Below are positions 26,805 to 34,520 of a stretch of 42,831 nucleotides of DNA, piece after piece. The notes under the pieces are model-generated. The model saw nothing but the letters and a program-made list of their open reading frames with translations, did not search any database and had not been told where the DNA came from. The DNA comes from Nitriliruptor sp040882055. GTDB taxonomy: Bacteria; Actinomycetota; Nitriliruptoria; Nitriliruptorales; Nitriliruptoraceae. The position numbers were made by a program, and so were the translations under genes. The stretch's first letter is position 1; each line of letters begins with the position of its first letter. Location of the stretch: assembly GCA_040882055.1 (NCBI GenBank), contig JBBECA010000019.1, positions 1 to 42,831 of the forward strand. The letters run 5' to 3'.

Positions 26805-27490
26805 TCCACCTCTACGCCCTCGCAGGCGGACCGGTCGAGGCCTCGCTCGGCGGGATCGACGGGCGACCGGTCACGTCGGTCGCGATCGGCGAGCTGTACG
26901 CCATCGTCACGACGCACACCGCGCCGGTGGCACGTGACGCCGCCGCCGCGCTCGCCCACGTCGCCGCGATCGACGCGATCGCCGACCACGTCGACCTCGT
27001 CCCGGTCCGGTTCGGACCCGGTCACAGCGACGAGGAGGCCCTCCGTGCCCACCTCGCGCCGGTGGTGCCTGAGCTCCGATCGCTGCTCGACCGCGTGGGT
27101 GGGCACGTCGAGTACCTGGTGCGTCGAACGCTGCCCGACGGCGCCGCCCGGGACGATGGTGCGCCGGCGGCCGAGGCCCCGGACGGACCCGGCCGCGCCT
27201 ACCTCGAGCGGCGCCGTGATGCGGAGCTCGCCTCGGAGGCAGCGCACCGGGCACGCCAGGCCGAGCTCCGCGCGGCGACCGACGGTCTGGTCGCCCACGC
27301 GGTCGACGTCCGGGACGTCGTCACGCGCCGCGGTCCAGAACGGTGCTTCCTCGTAGCTCGTGCCACAGCTCCGGACTTCGAGTCGTGGATCCGCTCGCTG
27401 GGCGACCGCGACGCGGACCTGGTGGTGGGTGGTCCGTGGCCGCCGTTCACCTTCGCGAGCCTGCCCGTCGGGACGGGAGCGAGCCTGTGA
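26801..27490 (+). CDS. second GvpF/L-family protein after gvpS
   Basis: A 229-residue GvpF/L-family protein: IHLYALAGGPVEASLGG, ELYAIVTTHTAPVA, DLVPVRFGPGHSDEE (the PxRFG segment), RAYLERRRDAELASEAAHR and GGPWPPFTF near the end. It is the third GvpF/L paralogue in the operon. The family contributes accessory proteins that interact with GvpA and each other. GTG at 26801 overlaps gvpS and the stop overlaps gvpK. Confidence 0.9.
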   Translation: MIHLYALAGGPVEASLGGIDGRPVTSVAIGELYAIVTTHTAPVARDAAAALAHVAAIDAIADHVDLVPVRFGPGHSDEEALRAHLAPVVPELRSLLDRVGGHVEYLVRRTLPDGAARDDGAPAAEAPDGPGRAYLERRRDAELASEAAHRARQAELRAATDGLVAHAVDVRDVVTRRGPERCFLVARATAPDFESWIRSLGDRDADLVVGGPWPPFTFASLPVGTGASL

Positions 27491-27831
27491 GCACCGGACC
27501 CACCGGCGGCGACCCCGCCATCACCGATCTCGATCTGAGCGGGGAGCTCGACCGGCTCCTCGAACGCGGCAGGTCGGGCGACGCCAGCCCCGAGGACGTT
27601 CAGCGCGGCCTGGCGGCGCTCGTGCTCGTCCTCGTCGAGGTCCTCCGCGAGCTGATGGAACGCCAAGCGATCCGGCGGATGGACTCGGGCTCGCTCGACG
27701 ACGAGGAGATCGAGCGTCTCGGCCGGACCTTCCTAGCCCTCCGCGAGCGCATGGAGGAGCTGAAGGTCACCTTCGGGCTCACCGACGAGGATCTCAACCT
27801 CGATCTCGGCCCGCTCGGGCGTCTCCGCTGA
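27487..27831 (+). CDS. gvpK: gas vesicle protein GvpK
   Basis: A 114-residue GvpK protein: LDRLLERGRSGDASPEDVQR, GLAALVLVLVEVLRELMERQAIRRMDSGSLDDEEIERLG and LEELKVTFGL-type wording (MEELKVTFGLTDEDLNLDLG). GvpK is a conserved accessory protein required for vesicle formation. GTG at 27487 overlaps the previous stop by 4 bp. It ends the tightly coupled gvpF-gvpK block. Confidence 0.95.
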   Translation: MSTGPTGGDPAITDLDLSGELDRLLERGRSGDASPEDVQRGLAALVLVLVEVLRELMERQAIRRMDSGSLDDEEIERLGRTFLALRERMEELKVTFGLTDEDLNLDLGPLGRLR

Positions 27832-27976
27832 CCGGGACCTCCGGGCGGCCACCCGGCCGTCCCCGCGCGTCGTGGCGCGACCCGGTGACGTGTGGCCAAC
27901 GGCCGCGTGGACCGATCCATCTCCCGAACGGCCCGGTGCGCCCCGCGCGCCGAACGGCGAGGCTCTAGGGAGCGGT

Positions 27977-27995
27977 ACCACGCCGCCGGCGTGGT
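27977..27995. other. perfect 8-bp hairpin between gvpK and the SAP gene
   Basis: ACCACGCC, GCC, GGCGTGGT, in the 188-bp gap after gvpK and about 25 bases before the SAP gene start. It could terminate or attenuate read-through from the gvp operon, or act as an operator. No T-tract follows. Confidence 0.5.
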
Positions 27996-28019
27996 CAGTG
28001 CAGCGAGCAGGAGTCGATC

Positions 28020-29324
28020 TTGTCCGACACCGGGATCCCAGACGTCGATGACACCGACCTCACGCGGGAGGAGATGGAGGAGGTCGCCGCCGAGTACGAC
28101 ATCGACACCGACGACCTCGACGACCAGGAGCTCCTCGAGGAGCTCGGCGTGGCGCTCGGCGAGCTCGATCCGGACGACGTCGACGGCGGCGCGGGCGACT
28201 CCGGTGGTTCCGGTGGTGGCGTGCGTGGTCGCGTCGCGTCGGGCCTCGGCAGCGCGGCGGAGAAGGTGCGGCCATCCAGCTCGGACGATCGATCCGACGA
28301 CACCGACGACGATGACGAGGGTGGCGACGCCGACGAGGCGGACGATGCCGCCGCTGCCGATGCTGATGACGGTGGCGATGAGGGCGACGCCGAGGACGGC
28401 GCCGATGAACAGACCCTGCCGGGTGAACCCATCAAGGGGCCGACCCGCAACGAGCTGCGGGACCGGTTGCGCGAGTTGGGCCTGCCGCTGTCGGGCACCA
28501 AGGACGAGCTGCAGCAGCGCCTCGACGAGGCCGAACAGGGCGGCGAGGAGGACAGCGGCGAGGACGGTGACGAGGACGATCCGGCGGAACAGAGCCTGCC
28601 GGGGGAGCCGATCGAGGGGCCGACCCGGAACGAGCTGCGGGACCGGTTGCGCGAGTTGGGCCTGCCGCTGTCGGGCACCAAGGACGAGCTGCAGCAACGC
28701 CTCGACGAAGCCGAGCAGGCCGACGACGGTGAGGATGATGCCAGCGACGACGGTCAGGACAGCGAGGACGCCGAGGCCAGCGCCAGCAGCGACGACAGCG
28801 AGGACGGCGAGGACGGCGAGGACGGCGAGGACGCCGACGACGGCGACGACTCGAGCCGGATCGACGAGCTGCGTGAGAAGGTCGCTCACGCCCTCAGGCG
28901 AGCCTCCGAGAAGGTCGCCGACGAGGACGACGAGGACGAGGACGACGAGGACGACGAGGGCGAGGACGACGAGGGCGAGGACGACGAGGACGCCGAGGAA
29001 GACGACGAGGGCGAGGACGAGGGGATCCGCGCGAAGCTCGGCCACGGCATCGTCCACGTCGGTGAGAAGATCGCGGGTGACGATCAGGAAGATGACGACG
29101 AGGACGACGAGGACGATCAGGAAGATGACGACGAGGACGACGAGGACGAGGACGACGACGAGGGCGGTGGCGGCCGGTTGCGCGACCGTGTCGCGAGCGG
29201 CCTCGAATCGACGGCGGGTCGCCTCCGCGGCTCGGGCGAACCGGGACGTGGCGTGGTGCGCGGAACGGCCTCGAAGCTCGTCTCGGCCGGTAGCAGCGTC
29301 ATCCGCAAGGTGACGCCGTTCTGA
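28020..29324 (+). CDS. acidic low-complexity protein with two SAP motifs, gvp-linked
   Basis: A 434-residue protein, extremely Asp/Glu-rich and probably largely disordered. Two nearly identical SAP motifs lie at about 141-173 and 201-233 (GPTRNELRDRLRELGLPLSG, TKDELQQRLDEAEQ), exactly 60 residues apart. They match the SAP motif of GvpO. Four short amphipathic basic segments punctuate the acidic stretches, at about 68-84, 281-300, 335-352 and 386-403, with pattern R-x-[KR]-[VL]-[AG]-[SH]-[GA]-[LI]-x4-EK. The end is basic (SKLVSAGSSVIRKVTPF). The TTG start has CAGGAG upstream. No known family beyond SAP; a scaffold or tether for vesicles is my guess. Confidence 0.82.
   Translation: MSDTGIPDVDDTDLTREEMEEVAAEYDIDTDDLDDQELLEELGVALGELDPDDVDGGAGDSGGSGGGVRGRVASGLGSAAEKVRPSSSDDRSDDTDDDDEGGDADEADDAAAADADDGGDEGDAEDGADEQTLPGEPIKGPTRNELRDRLRELGLPLSGTKDELQQRLDEAEQGGEEDSGEDGDEDDPAEQSLPGEPIEGPTRNELRDRLRELGLPLSGTKDELQQRLDEAEQADDGEDDASDDGQDSEDAEASASSDDSEDGEDGEDGEDADDGDDSSRIDELREKVAHALRRASEKVADEDDEDEDDEDDEGEDDEGEDDEDAEEDDEGEDEGIRAKLGHGIVHVGEKIAGDDQEDDDEDDEDDQEDDDEDDEDEDDDEGGGGRLRDRVASGLESTAGRLRGSGEPGRGVVRGTASKLVSAGSSVIRKVTPF
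28410..28538 (+). repeat. SAP unit 1 (pair with 28590-28718)
   Basis: A 129-bp segment repeated 180 bp downstream with only scattered differences; the central part from the middle of the first helix on is almost base-for-base identical. This points to recent duplication or gene conversion. Confidence 0.9.
28590..28718 (+). repeat. SAP unit 2 (pair with 28410-28538)
   Basis: Second copy; the protein difference inside the motif core is a single Lys/Glu change before GPTRNELRDRL. Confidence 0.9.
29082..29147 (+). repeat. two 33-bp tandem repeats in acidic coding region
   Basis: Two exact 33-bp units starting GATCAGGAAGATGACG encode DQEDDDEDDED runs. They are in frame, so length changes by slippage would be tolerated. 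Confidence 0.8.
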
Positions 29325-29451
29325 GCGACCGGGTGGCCGTGGTGGTGATCGAGCCACCGTGCTTGGGTGCCGCCCGCACGCATCGCCCGAGGACGCTCGC
29401 CCACGGGTGAGGCGGGCGGTGCCCGACCGATGGCGCGGATCGAGGTCGTAG

Positions 29452-31671
29452 GTGAGCGAAGCCACTCCCGCGGGGGAAGCGGCGGACGGAGACGAGGCAC
29501 GCCGCTACGGGACCCTCGAGGGCGTCTTCGTCCCGACGTTGCTGACCATCCTCGGCGTGATCCTCTTCCTGCGCACCGGGTGGGTCGTCGGCAACGCCGG
29601 GCTGCTCGGATCCCTCGGCATCATCGCCTTGGCGTTCGCCATCACCGGCCTGACCGCGTTGTCGCTGGCCTCCATCTCGACGAACGTGACGCCCGGTGCA
29701 GGTGGCGCGTACGCGCTCGTCGCGCGCTCCTTCGGTGTCGAGGCGGGGGGCGGTGTCGGGCTCTCGCTCTACCTGTCGCAGAGCTTGGTGATCGTGCTCT
29801 ACCTGTTCGGCTTCCGGGACGGGTGGCTCGTGATCTTCCCCGGCCACCCCCCGGCGCTCGTGGATCTGGTCGCGGTGCTGGCGCTGATCGGTGTCACCCT
29901 CATCGGGACCAAGGCGGCGTTCCGCGTCCAGTACCTGATCCTGGCGGTCGTCGCGGTCGCGCTCGGGGCGGTCGCGGTGGCCGCGTTCACCGCGCCGATG
30001 GCGGAGCGCCCGCCGCTGGTCGGGTCCTTCCCAGGCGCGCCGGAGGACGATCTTCCCGGGACCGGGGTGTGGGCGGTGTTCGCGGTCTTCTTCCCGGCCA
30101 CGACCGGGATCATGGCCGGCCTGAACATGTCCGGGGAGCTGCGCGACGCCGGCCGCAGCATCAAGCGGGGCACCCTCGCGGCCGTCGGTGTCGCGGTGGT
30201 CATCTACCTCGCCGTCGCGGTGTGGTTGGCCTTCGCCGTCCCGACGGACGTCCTCGTGAACGACTACCTCGCCATGGCCGACCGGTCCGCGTGGCGGCCG
30301 GCGGTGCTCGCGGGCCTGTTGGCGGCGACGTTCTCCTCCGCTCTGGCGAGCCTCGTCGGCGCACCACGGATCCTCCAGGCGCTCGCCGAGGACGGGGTCC
30401 CGCCGGCACCCGGGTGGTTGTCGGCTCGTGCGGGCAGCGGCGAACCGCGCAACGCGTTGCTGGTCACGATCGTGGTCGTCGCTGCGGCGATGCTCCTCCG
30501 CGACCTGAACGCCATCGCACCGCTGATCACCCTCGTCTTCCTGCTCACCTACGGGGCCATCAACGCGGCGGTGCTCGCCGAGATCATCGTCGATCTGCCG
30601 AGCTACCGACCGACGTTCCGGGTGCCCTGGCCCGTACCGCTGCTCGGTGCCCTCGGCTGCTTCGGCGCCATGCTGGTCATCGACATCAGGATCACGGTCA
30701 TCGCGTTGGTGGCGGTGGCCGGTGCGTTGGTGTGGGTCTCCCGGCGTGACGTCACCCGGACGGTCCCCGACATCCGCGCCGCGATGCTGCTCGAGGTCGC
30801 CCGTCGCGCGACCCGCGCGGCGACCCGCATGGCGTCCTCCGAGGAGCGCACCTGGTCGCCGCGGTTCCTCGTGCCGGTGCGCGATGACGTCGACCTCGAC
30901 CGTGCCCGCGGTTGGGTCCCGGAGCTGGTGGGCGAGGGCGAGCGGGTGCGTGTCGTCCCGCTCCGTGATGCGGCGACCGGTGAGGAACTGCAGGCGGCCG
31001 TGCGCAGGTTCCGCGAGGACCTGCAGGAGAAGGGCGTCGACGCCAGCGCACCCGACGAGGAGGTGGAGGAGGGCGGACGCGGCCCCGTTGCGGCCCTCGT
31101 CGCCGCCGGGGACACCGACGATCCCGAGTCCGCCAACGTCGTGCTCGGCGGCTTCCCCGAGGAGCCCGAGAGCGACCGGCAGACGCGACTCCTGTTGCGC
31201 GAGGCCTTCGACGGCGACGCGGGGGTGCTGCTCCTGCCGCCGCACCCACCCGAGGTGGGCGAGGACGACGCCAGGATCACGCTCTGGTTGCGCGGCCAGG
31301 GGCCGCGGTGGGAACTCGGCGACCACCTCCCGCACTCCGACCTGGCGCTGCTGATCGCCTACCGCCTCACCGAGACCTGGGGGGCGTCGCTCACCCTCGC
31401 CACGGCCGTCGCTCGATCGGACCAACGCGCTGCGGCGGAGGAGTACCTCGAGGCGGTCGTGGAACGGGCTCGCCTGCCGGGCCCGCCCAGCATCGAGGTG
31501 ATCGACCGGTCGTTCCGTGAGGCGCTCGAGCACGCTCCGCCTCGGGGGGACCTCCACATCCTCGCGCTGTCCGGGCAGACCGACTTCCACTGGTTGCGCG
31601 AGGTGCGTGATCTGCTCGGTACCCCGTGCCTGTTCGTCCGCGACTCCGGCATCGAGAACGCGTTCGCGTGA
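29452..31671 (+). CDS. SLC12-like (cation-chloride cotransporter) APC-superfamily permease
   Basis: A 739-residue protein. About 12 membrane segments fill residues 22-435. Signature segments match SLC12 cotransporters: LLTILGVILFLRTGWVVGNA (animal CCCs have GVMLFIRLxWVVGxAG), TPGAGGAYALVARSFGVEAG, NMSGELRDAGRSIKRGT and SALASLVGAPRILQALAEDG. A cytosolic C-terminal domain of about 290 residues follows, as in the family. It probably moves chloride with Na+ or K+. GTG at 29452 follows GAGGTCGTAG. It is 127 bp after the SAP gene on the same strand, which hints at a link to turgor or osmotic control of vesicles. Confidence 0.85.
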   Translation: MSEATPAGEAADGDEARRYGTLEGVFVPTLLTILGVILFLRTGWVVGNAGLLGSLGIIALAFAITGLTALSLASISTNVTPGAGGAYALVARSFGVEAGGGVGLSLYLSQSLVIVLYLFGFRDGWLVIFPGHPPALVDLVAVLALIGVTLIGTKAAFRVQYLILAVVAVALGAVAVAAFTAPMAERPPLVGSFPGAPEDDLPGTGVWAVFAVFFPATTGIMAGLNMSGELRDAGRSIKRGTLAAVGVAVVIYLAVAVWLAFAVPTDVLVNDYLAMADRSAWRPAVLAGLLAATFSSALASLVGAPRILQALAEDGVPPAPGWLSARAGSGEPRNALLVTIVVVAAAMLLRDLNAIAPLITLVFLLTYGAINAAVLAEIIVDLPSYRPTFRVPWPVPLLGALGCFGAMLVIDIRITVIALVAVAGALVWVSRRDVTRTVPDIRAAMLLEVARRATRAATRMASSEERTWSPRFLVPVRDDVDLDRARGWVPELVGEGERVRVVPLRDAATGEELQAAVRRFREDLQEKGVDASAPDEEVEEGGRGPVAALVAAGDTDDPESANVVLGGFPEEPESDRQTRLLLREAFDGDAGVLLLPPHPPEVGEDDARITLWLRGQGPRWELGDHLPHSDLALLIAYRLTETWGASLTLATAVARSDQRAAAEEYLEAVVERARLPGPPSIEVIDRSFREALEHAPPRGDLHILALSGQTDFHWLREVRDLLGTPCLFVRDSGIENAFA

Positions 31672-31813
31672 CCCGCGGCCGGTGCGCCAGTGACCCACGA
31701 CCGGTGCGTCAGCCGGACGGCGGTACCCCCTGGTGCCGGGCGCGAGCTCCTGGCCGTACGCTGGCGGGTGCCGTCCACGGGGTCAGACCAGAGCCCGGAG
31801 GTGAGACCACGCA

Positions 31814-32494
31814 ATGGCTTCGAGCGCACGGGAACAGTTCGAGCAGGCCGCCATGGAGGCAGCGCACGAGGCGCTCGGTCCCCTCAACACCGTCGAAGCC
31901 GCGATCGGCCTCATCGGTCCGGCCATCGACCCGGCGGACGAGGATGCGCAGCAGGCGCTGGAGCTCGCCCGGCGGCAGCTGCGGCTCGCGCGGCTGCAGC
32001 TCGCCCGCTTCGGTCGACTCCGGTCGGGACCCGACGAGCCCGACCGCTCCGAGATCGACCTCTCGGCGCTCGCGCGTGAACTGGTGGGGGACCTCGAAGG
32101 CACCATCCTCGCCCAGCACGACGTCGCGGTCGAAGCGCCGCGACCGGTCCGGGCGCCGGTGGACGTCGATCAGCTGCGGGCGCTGCTGTTCAACCTGCTG
32201 TCGAACGCCGCGAAGTACAGCCCGCCCGGTCGGATGATCGTCGTCGTCGTCGACCACTGCGACGATCACGGCGAGGTGCGGGTGCGCGACCAGGGGCACG
32301 GGGTCGCGCCTGACGATGCGGAACGCATCTTCGAACGCTACGAGCGCGGCCCGGTCGAGGGCATCGAGGGTGTCGGTCTCGGGTTGCCGCTGGCGCGTGA
32401 GACCGCACGAGCCCACGGCGGCGACCTCGTGCTCGAGCCCGCGGACGACGACGAGGGCGCCACGTTCCTGCTCACGCTGCCACTGACCGCCTGA
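31814..32494 (+). CDS. small soluble histidine kinase without sensor domain
   Basis: A 226-residue protein. Residues 8-70 are a HisKA-like helical hairpin with HEALGPLNTVEAAI, His18 being the likely phosphorylation site. Residues 115-226 form the ATPase: N box NLLSNAAKYSPPG, G1 RDQGHGVAPDD, F-like ERIFERYERG and G2 GVGLGLPLARETARAHGG. It has no membrane segment, PAS or receiver domain, so its input must come from a partner. GGAGGTGA precedes the ATG. It lies 142 bp after the cotransporter and ends 4 bp from the convergent pcm. No response regulator is seen in the window. Confidence 0.87.
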   Translation: MASSAREQFEQAAMEAAHEALGPLNTVEAAIGLIGPAIDPADEDAQQALELARRQLRLARLQLARFGRLRSGPDEPDRSEIDLSALARELVGDLEGTILAQHDVAVEAPRPVRAPVDVDQLRALLFNLLSNAAKYSPPGRMIVVVVDHCDDHGEVRVRDQGHGVAPDDAERIFERYERGPVEGIEGVGLGLPLARETARAHGGDLVLEPADDDEGATFLLTLPLTA

Positions 32495-32498
32495 CCCT

Positions 32499-33131
32499 TC
32501 AGCCAGCGTCGGGGACGAGGGGGACGAAGCGCACGGCGCTCAGTTCCGCCACGACCCGGAGCGTGCCACCGTCACGCTCGTGCACGACGACGCGCTGCGT
32601 GCCCGGCCCACCGATGGGCGCCACCAGCCGCCCGCCGTTCCGGAGCTGCTCGACGAGCGCCCGTGGGACGGAGGCGGAGGCCGCCGCCACGATGACCGCA
32701 TCGAACGGGCCCGCGCCGGGTGCGCCTCGGGTCCCGTCGCCGACCACGACCTCGACGTTCGAACGACCGCACGCGTCGAGGTTCTGCCGAGCCTCGCCGG
32801 CGAGCGAGGCGTGCCGCTCGATCGTCACCACCTCGGCCGCGAGGTGGCTGAGGATGGTCGCCTGGTAGCCGGACCCGGCCCCGACCTCGAGGACCCGTTC
32901 GGAGCCGGTCAGCTCGAGCGCCTCGAGCATCCCCGCGACCAACGACGGCTGTGAGGTGGTCTGTCCCTCACCGATCCGCAGAGGCCTGTCGCTGTCGGCG
33001 TCGGCGTGGGCAGCAGGTGGTACGAACCGGTCGCGCGGGACGGCTGCCAGGGCGGCGAGGACGCGCTCATCGCGCACGCCGGCCCGTCGGGCCGCTTCGG
33101 CCTGTGTCCATCCGGGTGATCGCTGCGTCAT
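32499..33131 (-). CDS. pcm: protein-L-isoaspartate O-methyltransferase
   Basis: A 210-residue SAM-dependent repair enzyme that methylates L-isoaspartyl residues in aged proteins. RVLAALAAVPRDRFVPPAA, the substrate-loop region IGEGQTTSQPSLVAGMLEAL, SAM motif RVLEVGAGSGYQATILSHLA, VTIERHASLA and the C-terminal GGRLVAPIGG match Pcm. ATG at 33131 has no clear ribosome site and may be leaderless. It is convergent with the small kinase and downstream of the sulfhydrylase gene on the same strand. Confidence 0.92.
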   Translation of the reverse strand: MTQRSPGWTQAEAARRAGVRDERVLAALAAVPRDRFVPPAAHADADSDRPLRIGEGQTTSQPSLVAGMLEALELTGSERVLEVGAGSGYQATILSHLAAEVVTIERHASLAGEARQNLDACGRSNVEVVVGDGTRGAPGAGPFDAVIVAAASASVPRALVEQLRNGGRLVAPIGGPGTQRVVVHERDGGTLRVVAELSAVRFVPLVPDAG

Positions 33132-33182
33132 GGGACCAGTGTGGGGCTGGCCACGCTCGGCGCCACCGTCCGTAGGGTTGGG

Positions 33183-34373
33183 TCAGCGCGTCAGGGCGCG
33201 GTCGAGGTCCTCGCGGAGGTCGTCGACGTCCTCGAGCCCGACCGAGATGCGGATCACCCCGTCACCCACGCCCATCTGTGCCCGGACCTCGGGGCCGATG
33301 CGGTGGTGGGTCGTGGTGGCCGGGTGGGTGACCAGGCTCTTCGCATCGCCGAGGTTGTTGGAGATGTCGATCAGCCGCAGCGCATCGATGACCTCGAAGG
33401 CGCGGTCGGTGCCACCAGGGACCCAGAACGTCACGATGGAGCCGCCGCCGGACATCTGCGTGCGGGCCAGCTCGTGTTGGGGGTGCGAGGCGAGCGTCGG
33501 GTAGCGGACCGCCTCGACACCGGGGTGCCCCTCGAGCCAGCCCGCGAGCGTGGCGGCGGACGCGGTCTGGTGCTCCACGCGTAGGCGCAACGTCTCGAGG
33601 CTCTTGAGGACCACCCAGGCGTTGAACGGGCTCATCGTCGGGCCGGTGTGCCGCATGAGGGGTCGCAGCTCCTCCTGCACGAAGTCGGTCGACCCGAGGA
33701 TCGCACCACCGAGGGTCCGCCCCTGCCCATCGAGGTGCTTGGTGGTCGAGTAGACGACGACATCCGCGCCGAGCTCGAGCGGCCGTTGCAGCACCGGTGT
33801 GGCGAAGACGTTGTCGACGATGACCCGGGCACCGGCCGCGTGGGCGAGCTCGCACACCGCGGGGATGTCGACCAGCTCCTGCATGGGGTTCGACGGGGTC
33901 TCGAAGAAGACCGCCTGCGCGGGGGTCGACAGCGCCCGTTCCCACGTCGCGAGGTCCGAGCCCTCCACGAACTCGGTGGTGATGTCCCAGCGGGGGAGGA
34001 TCTGGTCGAGCACCTGGAAGCACGACCCGAACAGCCCATGGGCGGCCACGACCCGGTCCCCGGCGCGCAGCGTCGCCGCCAACGCGTTGAAGACGGCCGA
34101 CATGCCGCTGGCCGTGGCCCACGCGGCTTCAGCGCCCTCGAGCCCGCGGAGCCGCTCCTCGAACATCGCCACGGTGGGGTTGCCGAGCCGGCTGTAGATG
34201 AACCGGTCAGCCTCCCCCGCGAACGCGGCGGCAGCTTCGGCGGCGGAGCCGTACACGTAGCCGGAGGTCAGGAACACCGCCTCGGAGGTCTCGCCGAACC
34301 GGCTGCGTTCGGTCCCACCCCGCACCGCCTGGGTGTCCGGACGCCACTCGAGGTGGTCGTCGGCATCGGTCAC
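33183..34373 (-). CDS. metZ: O-succinylhomoserine sulfhydrylase (MetZ-type Cys/Met PLP enzyme)
   Basis: A 396-residue PLP enzyme of the Cys/Met metabolism family. It starts WRPDTQAVRGGTERSRFGET and SEAVFLTSGYVYGSAAEAAA, wording typical of MetZ. Then come FIYSRLGNPTVAMFEERL, Asp187 in VIVDNVFATP, and Lys212 in VVYSTTKHLDGQGR, the Schiff-base lysine. MetZ makes homocysteine from activated homoserine and sulfide, giving methionine without cystathionine. GTG at 34373 has GAGGA upstream. It is divergent from the PAS kinase gene. Confidence 0.92.
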   Translation of the reverse strand: MTDADDHLEWRPDTQAVRGGTERSRFGETSEAVFLTSGYVYGSAAEAAAAFAGEADRFIYSRLGNPTVAMFEERLRGLEGAEAAWATASGMSAVFNALAATLRAGDRVVAAHGLFGSCFQVLDQILPRWDITTEFVEGSDLATWERALSTPAQAVFFETPSNPMQELVDIPAVCELAHAAGARVIVDNVFATPVLQRPLELGADVVVYSTTKHLDGQGRTLGGAILGSTDFVQEELRPLMRHTGPTMSPFNAWVVLKSLETLRLRVEHQTASAATLAGWLEGHPGVEAVRYPTLASHPQHELARTQMSGGGSIVTFWVPGGTDRAFEVIDALRLIDISNNLGDAKSLVTHPATTTHHRIGPEVRAQMGVGDGVIRISVGLEDVDDLREDLDRALTR

Positions 34374-34483
34374 AAGATCCTCGTTCGGCCGGGTGCGTCG
34401 GCAGCGTAGGACGTGGAGGCGGTGGGGCCGTGCGGACCCTGCGGCGGTGACCTTGGCGTACCGGCCCGCACGCGGTCGACGAG

Positions 34484-34489
34484 TAGGGT
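34484..34489 (+). promoter_or_regulatory. possible -10 of the PAS kinase gene
   Basis: TAGGGT, 6 bases before the hairpin at 34495-34515. It resembles the -10 hexamers of the leaderless genes in this window. If used, the transcript would begin with the hairpin itself. Confidence 0.4.
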
Positions 34490-34494
34490 CGTCT

Positions 34495-34515
34495 GGTGAT
34501 CCCGCGCGGATCACC
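34495..34515. promoter_or_regulatory. perfect 8-bp hairpin at the start of the PAS kinase gene
   Basis: GGTGATCC, CGCGC, GGATCACC: the stem ends 5 bases before the first in-frame ATG (34521). It could be an operator palindrome or a 5' mRNA structure that controls translation. Confidence 0.65.
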
Positions 34516-34520
34516 CCCGG

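Noticed and set aside
28410..28718. Two near-identical DNA units that could suggest a CRISPR or mobile repeat.
   Set aside because: There are only two copies, 180 bp apart and in frame within one protein; they encode the duplicated SAP motifs.
28900..29165. A minus-strand frame reading like a very hydrophobic Val/Leu/Ile membrane protein.
   Set aside because: It is the exact antisense of the GAC/GAG (Asp/Glu) runs of the SAP protein, which necessarily read as GTC/CTC.
29299..31698. A 799-codon open frame on the minus strand across the cotransporter gene.
   Set aside because: Its composition is that of a GC-rich shadow (Arg/Asp/Gly/His) with no recognisable domain; the plus strand has SLC12 signatures throughout.
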